Assembly (NCBI RefSeq): GCF_001637225.1
Contig: NZ_LVJI01000018.1
Coordinates: 1-64,000, forward strand
DNA length: 64,000 bases
Direction of reading: 5' to 3'
Source: Paenibacillus antarcticus
Lineage (GTDB): Bacteria; Bacillota; Bacilli; Paenibacillales; Paenibacillaceae
This document shows, piece after piece, positions 24,365 through 33,445 of the stretch; positions within the stretch are counted from its first letter, which is position 1; each line of letters starts with the position of its first letter. Both the position numbers and the translations under genes were made by a program. The notes beneath the pieces are model-generated. The model worked only from the letters and a program-made list of their open reading frames with translations. It was not told where the DNA came from and ran no database searches.

Positions 24365-26512
24365 TTATTTTCTTTGAAAAGGCATCCACCAATTCATTCG
24401 CCCTAGCAGTACCATTAATGACGGAACGAGAATCAGTCGAATGATTGTGGCATCAATAAATATGGCTGCAGCAATGCCGATTCCGAGTTGTTTCACCCCT
24501 ACGACATCAGCGAAAGCGAATGGTAAAGTCACAGCAATCATAATAGCAGCAGCTGACGTTATGATCCTACCTGTTGAGGATAATCCTGATGTGACAGCAA
24601 TAACATGGTCTCCCGTCCGTTCATATACCTCTGACATTCGAGACAATAAGAACACACCATAATCCATGCTGATTCCAAATACGAGTCCAAATACAAAGAC
24701 CGGAATCATAACCGCAATCGGACTAGGTTCTAGTCCTAGTCTTCCTTTTTCAAATATAAAGACCAGAATACCAAACGAAGCACCTAGACTTAATAAATTC
24801 ATTACAATGGCTTTAAGTGGAATAAGAATAGAGCGAAATGCAATACATAGTACGATGAAGTTCGTTATACCTATGAATAATAGAATTGAAACCAGATGAT
24901 TTGAAATCTCATCGAATATTTCCTGCTGATACTTCGCCTCTCCCCCAACAATCAAGGGAAGTTCCTCCGTTATACCCTCAACTTCTAAATTCCGTAGCCA
25001 ATCTGAAGCCATGGTGGATCCTGGGGTCCCCTGTATCGTCATTCGAAAGAGCATTGTATTATCTCGTAGTACGGATTGTAACGCTGGCTCTATTCTTTTC
25101 ATGAAGATAGGATTCTTAAGCATTCGAAGGAACTCTTGCTCCGATAACACAGGCAGATGCTCAAACACAGAATCAATGCTGATCACATTTGGATCTTGCT
25201 TCATACTCTCCACCCATTGATAGGCATGGAGCCAATTTTGCGTTGTAAATGTGACCTTCTTTCCTGTCGCGAGGACAACAACCTCTGAACTGGAAGCGGA
25301 GGTGAAGTGAGCTTTGTAGAGCTCAGCTGCCGCTCGGGACTCATATCCCTGAGGTAGCGAAGTCGCATCCGGTATGCTAATCATCATATGACGTAATGGA
25401 ACAAGACAAATAAGCAACACAATCAAGGAAACAGCCATGGATACGATAGGTCTCTTCATGATTGTGAGTGACCATCGATCCCAGAAACTCGAGGTCAATA
25501 TCTCCCTTTCCTTCTGCTTGTTGGGTATAATAAATGGCCCTATGATACTGAGTAGAGCAGGAAGTAACGTTAGATTTAATAGTAAAGATATGATGAGCAC
25601 AACCATAGCACCTAAGGCGACAGTTGTGAAGATAGGCAAATGAATAAATTGAATAGCCAGGAGCCCGAGAATAACGCATGCAGTAGAGTATATCACAGCT
25701 CGTCCCGCTGTTCGCATCGACGTGAGTACCGTCTGTTCTACACTTCGATTGGGAAGTTCTTCTTGAAATCGACTGATAATCATAAGGGAAAAGTCAATAC
25801 TAAGTGCCAGCCCTACCATAGGGATTACACTTAACACAAAATTGGAGAGTTCAATCATCTTACCCACTAATGTCATGATCCCAAGCGTCCCTGTTACGCC
25901 AATCAGCCCGATAATAATGGGTAGTAATGCATAGACGACACCTCTGAACGCAAATAACAATATAATAAATGCTATAGGTAACCCGATCAACTCTGCTGTC
26001 TTCAATCCATTTCGACTCGCTTGATTTACATCATATTGAACAACAGACTTCCCCGTCATACCTACCGTAATATGTGATGACGTTGGAAGATGCTGTCTGA
26101 TCTGTTCCAACACAGGTCCGATTCTATAGGATTGCTGACGAAACCCAAGAAGTGCATAGGCTACATTCCCTTGTAACATCCCTTCCTTTTCAAACGGAGA
26201 TATTTGGCTATATAGTCCCTCAACAGACTGGATTCTCATCAATACGTTCTCAATAAATTGACGAAACTGTTGTGTCGTTACTGAGGTTTCTTTTTCAAAA
26301 ACTAGCATGATTGGCTCATCCGGTATTCCGAACTTAGCAGATAGCGTTTGCTGAACATCTGTATAGCTCCCCTCAGACACTAACCCATGGTCTTTGAGAA
26401 CCTCTGGTAGCTTCGTTGCATACGTACCAAAGATAACAAAAAAAGCTGTCCACAACACGATGATCCATGTCGGGAACCGAAATGAAAGATTAGCAAGCAT
26501 GCGGTATCCCAT
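24365..26512 (-). CDS. MMPL-family (RND superfamily) exporter
   Basis: A 715-residue membrane protein with two repeats, each of one membrane helix, a large outer loop and five further helices. The RND/MMPL hallmarks are visible: SIDFSLMIISRFQEEL in the first half and SMDYGVFLLSRMSEVYE in the second, whose Asp residues carry protons. MMPL proteins export lipids, polyketide lipids and drugs by proton antiport. The gene lies 27 bases after the FAD oxidoreductase in the polyketide operon, so the natural cargo is probably the product of that pathway. This assignment is by genome context, as for mycobacterial MmpL exporters next to their pks genes. Confidence 0.92.
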   Translation of the reverse strand: MGYRMLANLSFRFPTWIIVLWTAFFVIFGTYATKLPEVLKDHGLVSEGSYTDVQQTLSAKFGIPDEPIMLVFEKETSVTTQQFRQFIENVLMRIQSVEGLYSQISPFEKEGMLQGNVAYALLGFRQQSYRIGPVLEQIRQHLPTSSHITVGMTGKSVVQYDVNQASRNGLKTAELIGLPIAFIILLFAFRGVVYALLPIIIGLIGVTGTLGIMTLVGKMIELSNFVLSVIPMVGLALSIDFSLMIISRFQEELPNRSVEQTVLTSMRTAGRAVIYSTACVILGLLAIQFIHLPIFTTVALGAMVVLIISLLLNLTLLPALLSIIGPFIIPNKQKEREILTSSFWDRWSLTIMKRPIVSMAVSLIVLLICLVPLRHMMISIPDATSLPQGYESRAAAELYKAHFTSASSSEVVVLATGKKVTFTTQNWLHAYQWVESMKQDPNVISIDSVFEHLPVLSEQEFLRMLKNPIFMKRIEPALQSVLRDNTMLFRMTIQGTPGSTMASDWLRNLEVEGITEELPLIVGGEAKYQQEIFDEISNHLVSILLFIGITNFIVLCIAFRSILIPLKAIVMNLLSLGASFGILVFIFEKGRLGLEPSPIAVMIPVFVFGLVFGISMDYGVFLLSRMSEVYERTGDHVIAVTSGLSSTGRIITSAAAIMIAVTLPFAFADVVGVKQLGIGIAAAIFIDATIIRLILVPSLMVLLGRMNWWMPFQRK

Positions 26513-26539
26513 AAGCCAGCTCTCCTAAATACATAATAT

Positions 26540-27688
26540 CTAACCACCATATGGTTTCAATCGTGTGGCTTTAACGAAATACTTACCAAGCGGCGGATAG
26601 AGCCTGACAGCACTTGGGAACCAACGAGTAACCTGAGGCTTCGAACACAGTGTATGTGCAAGTCTCCCTCGCCTTATTAGGCCACCGAATTCATGTTGAA
26701 GGGCCTGTGTGTATTCTTCTTTCCAACGTAGCAGAGATATTTCCCCACGTAGATAACGATCAGCGAGAGCGCAACATAGATAGGATGACCGTAGGGCAAT
26801 AGACATCCCATCTCCACATAGCGGCGGAATAACTACTGCTGCATCTCCTAGATGTGGAATGACGTGCCATGCAAGCGGATGAGAAGATAAATGTACTGGA
26901 GCTATGGAAGCTTGTGTCCCCGCAATAGGAACGGCATGTTTCATTCTCTCCACTAATTGAGGATTATCTCTTGAGACTGATTCAAAGATGGTGGCTACAC
27001 TCGTTCCTGCGCCCTTGACTACCTCCTTGTCCAGAAGTGCAGCCACATTCGAATAACCATTCTCAACAGGAGAAATTCCGACGTAGCCACCCTTTACGAA
27101 ATACAACTCCGTAACAAGATCAGAACGTATGCCAGAATAATGAGATTTAATTCCGACGTAGGAATGCTTATTCGAATCTAATATATAAGGTTCTTCAAAT
27201 ATATTCGTATGACGGTGAGATCCCCAGGCAGCATACACCGTTCGAGCTTGAATGATCGTATCAATACCACGTTCCTTAATCTTCACCTCGTAGCCTTCCT
27301 CAGATTGCTTAATCGAAGTAACTGTCATACCGGTTCGCACGCTAACTCCTGATTGGACAATAACTTCATGCAGGGCAGTATCCAGCTTGTAGCGGCTAAT
27401 TCCCCAAGCTGTACCTGGTAATGGAACCTCCACTGTACCTCCATCTGCAAATATCAATCTCGCTTTCGATATCTTCTGAGGTTCTAAGGACTCCATCACA
27501 TCATCCAACCCAAGCTGACTAAGCATTTCTTGTGATTCTGGCGATAGAAATTCACCACACGTCTTATGGCGTGGGAATACCTGTCGATCTAATAGCACTG
27601 TACGCCATCCTAGATCTGCTAACTGTTTTGCAAGGCTACACCCTGCAATTCCTCCACCAATTACGACGGCATCCATCATCTGCTCCAT
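26540..27688 (-). CDS. FAD-dependent oxidoreductase (geranylgeranyl reductase-like)
   Basis: A 382-residue flavoprotein with the FAD-binding motif VVIGGGIAGCSLAKQLADLG, the group-specific PRHKTCGEFLSPES and the second FAD motif GDAAVVIPPLCGDGMSIALR. It belongs to the FixC/geranylgeranyl reductase and aromatic hydroxylase clan, which hydroxylates aromatics or reduces double bonds. Its start overlaps the methyltransferase gene by 13 bases, so translation is coupled. In Streptomyces griseus the srs cluster pairs a type III PKS with a methyltransferase and a flavoprotein hydroxylase; by analogy this enzyme may oxidise the polyketide ring. The actual reaction is unproven. Confidence 0.9.
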   Translation of the reverse strand: MEQMMDAVVIGGGIAGCSLAKQLADLGWRTVLLDRQVFPRHKTCGEFLSPESQEMLSQLGLDDVMESLEPQKISKARLIFADGGTVEVPLPGTAWGISRYKLDTALHEVIVQSGVSVRTGMTVTSIKQSEEGYEVKIKERGIDTIIQARTVYAAWGSHRHTNIFEEPYILDSNKHSYVGIKSHYSGIRSDLVTELYFVKGGYVGISPVENGYSNVAALLDKEVVKGAGTSVATIFESVSRDNPQLVERMKHAVPIAGTQASIAPVHLSSHPLAWHVIPHLGDAAVVIPPLCGDGMSIALRSSYLCCALADRYLRGEISLLRWKEEYTQALQHEFGGLIRRGRLAHTLCSKPQVTRWFPSAVRLYPPLGKYFVKATRLKPYGG

Positions 27689-28431
27689 CGATTTCCACTC
27701 CCCTTTTCACTTTGTGAAGCATGCTGCGGAATGATAACAGCATACCGAAATAAGGGACGCCACGAGTACTTAAGTTGGGGAACACCTAGGGAGTCTCTTA
27801 ATATAATCCAATCCGTAGCACGAAACCCTTTGGCTACAGACAAAGGGCCATCGTGCCTTATATAACGATTAGTGGATACTACATGACTGACGATCCATAC
27901 CGCTAACCACGCAATCCATTGTCTATGAATATCATTAATCACAACACCAAGCTTGGACATTTTATACATATGAGCTACGATCCTATGAAGCTCATCTCCT
28001 GTAAAATGATGGATAAATTGCGATCCCGTTACGATATCTACCGATGCTTCTGGTAGGTCCAACACATCGACTAATTTTACCGTTACCCTCGGTTCATCAT
28101 GAAAGAATTGTCGTGCCTCTTCACATGCTTCCTCCGTTACATCTGCTAATTGGATCGTAACATCGATGCCTCTCTTATCCGCCCATCTAAGAATGTGTCT
28201 ATTTACATCCCCTGAACCCGCGCCCACATCAAGAACAGATAACTGTTTCGGACGACCCGCTAGTATCCATATCCGCTCAACACCATAAATAGTAGGATTT
28301 GAGGCAGCAAATATACGATTCAACAGCCGAAGATCACGTAACGCTTCGTGTAATTCATCTCCACCCATACTGAAATCATCCATCAATTCTGGTTCTTCGG
28401 CTCTCTTCTGTAGCTTCTTAAGAATGGACAT
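27676..28431 (-). CDS. SAM-dependent methyltransferase of the polyketide operon
   Basis: A 251-residue class I methyltransferase with motif I LSVLDVGAGSGDVNRHILRW, LADVTEEACEEAR and ASVDIVTGSQFIHHFTGDEL (HHF motif as in UbiE-type enzymes). It is not the integral-membrane isoprenylcysteine-type methyltransferase found with BpsA in Bacillus subtilis; it is a soluble enzyme. The start overlaps the type III PKS gene by 14 bases and the end overlaps the FAD oxidoreductase gene by 13 bases, so the three proteins are made together. It probably methylates an oxygen or carbon of the polyketide; the site is unknown. Confidence 0.9.
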   Translation of the reverse strand: MSILKKLQKRAEEPELMDDFSMGGDELHEALRDLRLLNRIFAASNPTIYGVERIWILAGRPKQLSVLDVGAGSGDVNRHILRWADKRGIDVTIQLADVTEEACEEARQFFHDEPRVTVKLVDVLDLPEASVDIVTGSQFIHHFTGDELHRIVAHMYKMSKLGVVINDIHRQWIAWLAVWIVSHVVSTNRYIRHDGPLSVAKGFRATDWIILRDSLGVPQLKYSWRPLFRYAVIIPQHASQSEKGSGNRWSR

Positions 28432-29572
28432 GGTCTATCGTCCGCTCTTGTAGAATAGCTGATGGAAGATACGTAAATTTAAGCAGTTCTGCTGTAAGCC
28501 CCGGACCAAAAGCTAAAGCTACACCACTAGATGATTCTGCTTCACGAGATGCAAGATCTTCGCGCATCGCTTTTAGAACAAAAAGAATCGTCGCGGAGGA
28601 CAAATTGCCATAGTCATGTAGAATACCTCGACTATACTGAACCTGATCATCCCGCAATTCGTACATCTGTTGTATAACATCGACAATCCCACGTCCTCCA
28701 GGATGGATAGCCCATAGATTAGGAGATTCGTTACCAGCTAATAGGGATTCCATCTCAGCACTTAGATAGCGGCCTAACAATTTGGGAATATTCGTAGATA
28801 GATAGAGATCGAATCCATAATTTCCAACTTCCCATATCATTTCTTCACTGCAATCAGGCATGAGAACCGAATGCCCCTCACCTAATTGAAACAACCCTTT
28901 TCGGTTCTTATCAGCCGCTCCTATAACACATGCGGAAGCCCCATCTCCGAAGAATGATGCGCCAAACAAAGCCTCTCGTTCACTTGAAGGTTGAAAATGA
29001 AGTGTACATAACTCTACACAGACGATTAAGATCTGCCTGTCTGATTGCCCTTCCATCAGCGTTCTAGCCAATTGAATTGCCTTCAACCCTGCCGCACATC
29101 CTTGAAAGGTTAATGGAATTCGCGAAACGCGTGGTGATAGATCCAATTCCTTAACAATAACAGCATCCAGCCCTGGCAAGAATTGGCCTGTACAACTTAC
29201 TGTTATAAGATGTGTGATCTGAGAACCTTCAATATCTCCATCCTGTAAAGCATCTCGTGCAGCTTCTAGTGCTAAAGGAATCGATTCTCTTTTATAAATA
29301 CCCATACGTTCAGCAGTGGATGGAACATCATTGAGTCCTTCGGATGGCAAATAACGGCTTGTGGAACCATGTGCGATGAGATTAGGTTCACAGGTATATC
29401 GCGTTGCTACACCACATTGTTTAAAAATCTTTCTAGCCCACCGCACGGAATTCGGGGAATCCTGTAAGGCTTCCTCTAATTTATCTAACACCTCACCTTG
29501 TTCAATCCGGTAAGCTGGTAATGCTGTACCTATGCCTAGTATAGAAATGTTAGGAAACATCGTATTATTCAT
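28418..29572 (-). CDS. Type III polyketide synthase (chalcone/stilbene synthase family)
   Basis: A 384-residue homodimeric type III PKS. The catalytic triad is readable as Cys159 (TFQGCAAGLKA), His290 (AIHPGGRGIVDVI) and Asn323 (HDYGNLSSATIL). It extends an acyl-CoA starter with malonyl-CoA and cyclises it, commonly to alkylpyrones or alkylresorcinols in bacilli (BpsA group). It is the first gene of a four-gene operon with overlapping coding ends: PKS, methyltransferase, FAD oxidoreductase, MMPL exporter. GGAG lies 11 bases before the ATG, a long spacing; an ATG four codons later is the alternative. The starter unit cannot be predicted from sequence alone. Confidence 0.95.
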   Translation of the reverse strand: MNNTMFPNISILGIGTALPAYRIEQGEVLDKLEEALQDSPNSVRWARKIFKQCGVATRYTCEPNLIAHGSTSRYLPSEGLNDVPSTAERMGIYKRESIPLALEAARDALQDGDIEGSQITHLITVSCTGQFLPGLDAVIVKELDLSPRVSRIPLTFQGCAAGLKAIQLARTLMEGQSDRQILIVCVELCTLHFQPSSEREALFGASFFGDGASACVIGAADKNRKGLFQLGEGHSVLMPDCSEEMIWEVGNYGFDLYLSTNIPKLLGRYLSAEMESLLAGNESPNLWAIHPGGRGIVDVIQQMYELRDDQVQYSRGILHDYGNLSSATILFVLKAMREDLASREAESSSGVALAFGPGLTAELLKFTYLPSAILQERTIDHVHS

Positions 29573-29787
29573 GTGTTCTTCAACTCCTTCTCTAAGGTTT
29601 GTGCGAAACGATAACGTAATGGAACAAGTTTATTCTTGTAACAGCTCGTATATGCATGAATTTACAACTATCATGAACCGGGACACCACCTCCTCCCTTT
29701 ACAACGCTATCTGTTAACGGTACCTTTATATATTGAGAAGACAAAAAGTAACTACATACGAATGAATAAGTGAGTGAGGGGATTTAA

Positions 29788-30492
29788 TTGAAACAAGATA
29801 TCAATGCACAACCGCTTGAGGACGCAGAAGTGATTCATCTATCCGGTTCACAACGTATATTAATCATGACTGCGGTCGCTGCAGAACGAGATGCTGTCGT
29901 ACGTGGTATTCGTGGATCAAGTCGATTCGATGTACGATTAGCTGGCGTCGGTTCTGCAACTGCTGCTGCAAATACAGCATCTGCCCTTGCTAAAGGAGAT
30001 TACAGTCTAGTGATTAGCGCTGGTATTGGTGGTGGATTTGTTGGAAGAGCCGAACTTGGTTCCGTTGTCATAGCTAGTGAGATCATAGCCGCAGATCTAG
30101 GGGCAGAGACTCCTGAAGGATTTTGTAGCGTAGACGAACTAGGGTTTGGCTCTTCTCGTGTACCCGTAGAATCCAATCTCGTATCTTTAATAACAGATGC
30201 ACTTCAGCAAGCTGGTCTTTGCGTTCATACGGGTCCTATTCTTACTGTCACAACGGTGACAGGTTCATCTGAGAGTGCAGCAATGCTAGACAAGCGCGTA
30301 CCAGGAGCTACTGTTGAAGCTATGGAAGGCTATGGTGTGGCTGTTGCAGCTCAGATCTATAGCGTACCTGTTCTTGAGATTCGGACGATATCCAATGCTG
30401 TCGGACCCCGTGATCGATCCGCATGGAAGATGAAAGAAGCATTTGAGGCTCTCGAAGCCGCAAGTTCAATACTATTGGAGGTGCTAACATGA
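29788..30492 (+). CDS. mqnB: Futalosine hydrolase
   Basis: A 234-residue nucleosidase of the MTA/SAH nucleosidase fold that releases hypoxanthine from futalosine to give dehypoxanthine futalosine in the alternative menaquinone pathway. Seen are ILIMTAVAAERDAVVRGI at the start of the fold, VISAGIGGGF, the Glu-bearing ATVEAMEGYGVAVAA and EIRTISNAVGPRDR. It starts with TTG behind GAGGGGA; the N-terminal 20 residues precede the fold. The stop overlaps the mqnD start by 4 bases. Together with mqnD it shows that the cell makes menaquinone via futalosine rather than via o-succinylbenzoate; mqnA and mqnC are not in this window. Confidence 0.92.
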   Translation: MKQDINAQPLEDAEVIHLSGSQRILIMTAVAAERDAVVRGIRGSSRFDVRLAGVGSATAAANTASALAKGDYSLVISAGIGGGFVGRAELGSVVIASEIIAADLGAETPEGFCSVDELGFGSSRVPVESNLVSLITDALQQAGLCVHTGPILTVTTVTGSSESAAMLDKRVPGATVEAMEGYGVAVAAQIYSVPVLEIRTISNAVGPRDRSAWKMKEAFEALEAASSILLEVLT

Positions 30493-31337
30493 AGATTGCT
30501 TTTTCACCGTGTCCAAATGACACGTTTATATATCATGCTTGGGTCCACGGTTTAATACCTGGTGCACCCGAGTTAGAAGTTACCTATGCAGATATTGATA
30601 TTACAAATACACTTGCACAAGGAATCGACGGACCTGATATTCTCAAAATATCCTATGGTGCGCTACCTTGGATATCAGACGAATATGCATTACTGTCCTG
30701 TGGAGGGGCGCTTGGGCGAGGTTGTGGTCCATTAGTACTTACATCAAGTCACGATGTGATCACGAACGACCCCACAACACTAACGGGTCGCCGTGTGGCT
30801 GTGCCTAGCGAACGTTCAACGGCCTATTTATTGTTTCGTTTATGGGCATCGCAGAACATTCCCGGTGGTATTGGAGAAATTGTCGTAATGCCATTTGACC
30901 AGATTATGCCGGCTGTACGGGATGGACTCATTGATGCCGGACTCGTCATTCATGAAGCACGTTTCACCTACCCTGAGTACGGGTTGTCACTGATGACCGA
31001 TTTAGGAAGTTGGTGGGAAGAAGATACGAACCTACCCATCCCTTTGGGAGCTATAATCGCACGTAAATCGTTAGATTTAAATAAAATTACGACTTGGATT
31101 CGTCAATCCGTCGAATATGCATGGGCTCAGCCAGAGGCTTCACAAGATTACGTCCTACATCACTCGCAGGAACTGTCATCTGAAGTCGCCCAAGCCCATA
31201 TCAATTTATATGTAAATTCATTCAGCGCAGATCTAGGTGATGAAGGGTATGGCGCTATCAAGGCATTACTCAACCGGGCTTCTCAAGAAGGAATTATCCC
31301 TACATTCGATATCGATGCATTACTATGGCGAGAATAG
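30489..31337 (+). CDS. mqnD: 1,4-dihydroxy-6-naphthoate synthase
   Basis: A 282-residue periplasmic-binding-protein-like enzyme that converts cyclic dehypoxanthine futalosine to 1,4-dihydroxy-6-naphthoate. It has the MqnD signature KIAFSPCPNDTFIYHAWVHG, the ILKISYGALPWI segment, the GPLVLTS strand and the GLVIHEARFTY region near the presumed catalytic His. No signal peptide is present despite the binding-protein fold, as expected for MqnD. It is translationally coupled to mqnB through an ATGA overlap. Confidence 0.95.
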   Translation: MKIAFSPCPNDTFIYHAWVHGLIPGAPELEVTYADIDITNTLAQGIDGPDILKISYGALPWISDEYALLSCGGALGRGCGPLVLTSSHDVITNDPTTLTGRRVAVPSERSTAYLLFRLWASQNIPGGIGEIVVMPFDQIMPAVRDGLIDAGLVIHEARFTYPEYGLSLMTDLGSWWEEDTNLPIPLGAIIARKSLDLNKITTWIRQSVEYAWAQPEASQDYVLHHSQELSSEVAQAHINLYVNSFSADLGDEGYGAIKALLNRASQEGIIPTFDIDALLWRE

Positions 31338-31359
31338 AGAATTTCATAAAAGAATATTA

Positions 31360-31396
31360 AAATAAAAGAGATGACAATGAAGTCATCACTTTATTT
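31360..31396. terminator. Bidirectional terminator after mqnD
   Basis: GATGAC-AATGAA-GTCATC stem with AAATAAA and TTTATTT flanks; the genes on both sides converge here. Confidence 0.8.
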
Positions 31397-32128
31397 CAAT
31401 CTATTTATCCATTCCGTTAATTTCTCTACCATCTTTTGAAGTTGTACTTCCGGTGTTATTCTCGCAGGATTATCACCCTTTTGCGCTCCATAACTTCCAA
31501 ATTGAGCATGGTTACCACCTTCAATTGCAAAATACTCTGCGTCTTGCGGGAGGTAGCTTTTAGAGGATTCGTACGTATCCTTCTTCAAAACGCCGTCATC
31601 CGATCCAGTCAGAGAAAGGACAGATAGATCTGTTGCAAGCAGACTCCCCTTTGAATCAGGATATGAAGCCAGAAAGAACACCCCCGCGAACCGATCAGAA
31701 TGGTTGGCTGCATATCTAGAAGCCATAACACCACCAAGTGAATGACCCCCGATCACAAAAGTTTCGTTTGGTTCTTTGGTGAGTATCGCATCAGCTCTAT
31801 CTCCTCCAAGTACCGCCAGATTCAGTGGCATTTTCACAATATACGTCCGATGTCCTTGTGTAGCAAGCTCCTTAGCCATGGGAGCATAACTCTCCGGTTC
31901 AACGAGTGCACCAGGATACAAAATAACATTTGCGCCCCTAGGTTTCTCTGGATCGAACTGAATCCACTGGTTCTCTTCGGATACTGTAATTCCGTTGCCA
32001 CCTTTCATTGCCTCAAGTGCTCTTGCATCTGGAGTATAAGGATTAAGATAGATAGACATCCCTAAGCCTAATAAGACTATAATGAGAATCAGAAGTTTCC
32101 ACCATCGAAATTGTAGCCATTTTTTCAT
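31391..32128 (-). CDS. Membrane-anchored alpha/beta-hydrolase (dienelactone hydrolase-like)
   Basis: A 245-residue alpha/beta-hydrolase with an N-terminal membrane anchor (WWKLLILIIVLLGLGMSIYL) and the catalytic domain outside. The nucleophile is in VIGGHSLGGVMA, the acid is probably in LSLTGSDDGVL and the His in IEGGNHAQFGSYG. It matches the alpha/beta-hydrolase_5 group of Bacillales. GAGG lies 9 bases before the ATG at 32128; an upstream GTG in frame lies ahead of that site. It follows an AI-2E-type permease gene by 38 bases and may share its transcript. The substrate is unknown. Confidence 0.85.
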   Translation of the reverse strand: MKKWLQFRWWKLLILIIVLLGLGMSIYLNPYTPDARALEAMKGGNGITVSEENQWIQFDPEKPRGANVILYPGALVEPESYAPMAKELATQGHRTYIVKMPLNLAVLGGDRADAILTKEPNETFVIGGHSLGGVMASRYAANHSDRFAGVFFLASYPDSKGSLLATDLSVLSLTGSDDGVLKKDTYESSKSYLPQDAEYFAIEGGNHAQFGSYGAQKGDNPARITPEVQLQKMVEKLTEWINRLK

Positions 32129-32166
32129 AAGACACATCCTCACATAAAGATTAATCTAGAAGTTGA

Positions 32167-33372
32167 TCAATTATCCTTTTTTATTACCGCTTCATTTACA
32201 GTTATTTCTTCTTGTGTAATCACTTCAGGAAGAGGTTCATACCAATCTGTCCTATTCTTAAACCCTTGAAATACGTTCATCACGATGACTTTCAATACGG
32301 CGTAACCAGGAACAGCTAGTATAATTCCGAGTACTCCAAATAATTTACCTGATACGATAATAACAAATATAATTGTAATCGGGTGAATTTTTAACGTTTT
32401 ACCCATGATTTGTGGCGATATAAATTTTCCTTCAATCAATTGTACTATCGTCCATACGACGACCATTTTCAAAAGCATGATTGGTGAAGTCACTAATGCA
32501 ATAATAATGGCCGGTGTGATTGCAATCGTAGGTCCTAGATAAGGAACCATACTCGTACAGGCCGCAATGATCGCAAGCACCACTGGATAATCTAGTCCGA
32601 TGATAAGATATCCGAAATAGAGTAATACCCCAATGCAGAAACTAACGATAATTTGACCACGAATAAAGGAGCTAATCTGATGACTAATTTCACCTAGAAC
32701 TTTCGATGTGCGCGGTCGTATCTTCGTTGGAAGAAGCTTAAGAAAATACGGAGGCAGTTTCTTACCATCCTTCAATAAATACACTAATATGAAGGGCGCA
32801 ATAATAAATGCCAGTACAAATTCCGTTACTGCACCTACAACTGTTCCAATCCCTTTAAATGTATTATTAAAAAATGAAGCAGCTTTCGATGAAATATCAT
32901 TCATAAAATTAGGATCATTAAATCCAAGACTTTGCTGGATCTGAGAGAATAGATCGCTTCCAATCCAGTTCTCAAATAATCGCTGAGCTTCTTCGCTATA
33001 CTTTGGCAAATTCTCAACAAACTCCAGAACTTGATTACGAATCACCGGAATAATTTCAACAATGAGTACCGTCATGAGACCGATAATTAGTGCGTAGAGG
33101 ATAAGTATAGAATAACCACGTTTAATCTTTTTTCTTTCCATCAAATCTACAAGTGGGTTGAGTAAATAATAGGCGACTGCCGCAAGTATAATCGGAATCG
33201 AAACTGTACTCAGAATGATTTTGATTGGCGTGAAAATGTAAGAAATCTTGCTAAATACGAAGATGATTAACCCAATCATTAGGATAACGAACAACGAAAT
33301 TAACTTTTTTTGTTGCAGTATTTGCATTCTTTTTCTCGAATCAGGCGGCCTTTGTATCATAAAGTTTATCAT
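32167..33372 (-). CDS. AI-2E family transporter
   Basis: A 401-residue membrane protein with seven or eight helices and the family pattern PIILAAVAYYLLNPLVDLME near the N-terminus, GLDYPVVLAIIAACTSMVPY and LGPTIAITPAIIIAL in the middle and VSGKLFGVLGIILAVPGYAV near the C-terminus. The name comes from the TqsA autoinducer-2 exporter, but most members in Bacillales are of unproven substrate (some act as Na+/H+ antiporters). AAAGGA precedes the first ATG very closely; the ATG four codons later is an alternative. It is probably first in a short transcript with the anchored hydrolase. Confidence 0.9.
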   Translation of the reverse strand: MINFMIQRPPDSRKRMQILQQKKLISLFVILMIGLIIFVFSKISYIFTPIKIILSTVSIPIILAAVAYYLLNPLVDLMERKKIKRGYSILILYALIIGLMTVLIVEIIPVIRNQVLEFVENLPKYSEEAQRLFENWIGSDLFSQIQQSLGFNDPNFMNDISSKAASFFNNTFKGIGTVVGAVTEFVLAFIIAPFILVYLLKDGKKLPPYFLKLLPTKIRPRTSKVLGEISHQISSFIRGQIIVSFCIGVLLYFGYLIIGLDYPVVLAIIAACTSMVPYLGPTIAITPAIIIALVTSPIMLLKMVVVWTIVQLIEGKFISPQIMGKTLKIHPITIIFVIIVSGKLFGVLGIILAVPGYAVLKVIVMNVFQGFKNRTDWYEPLPEVITQEEITVNEAVIKKDN

Positions 33373-33445
33373 TTCCTTTAGTGAAAATTGATTTTATTAT
33401 TCATTATAACGTATTAACCCTATCAGATTCCAATGAACAATTTTC

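Noticed and set aside
29573..29787. Search for a shared operator between the PKS operon and mqnB
   Set aside because: No convincing palindrome or consensus promoter pair could be read.
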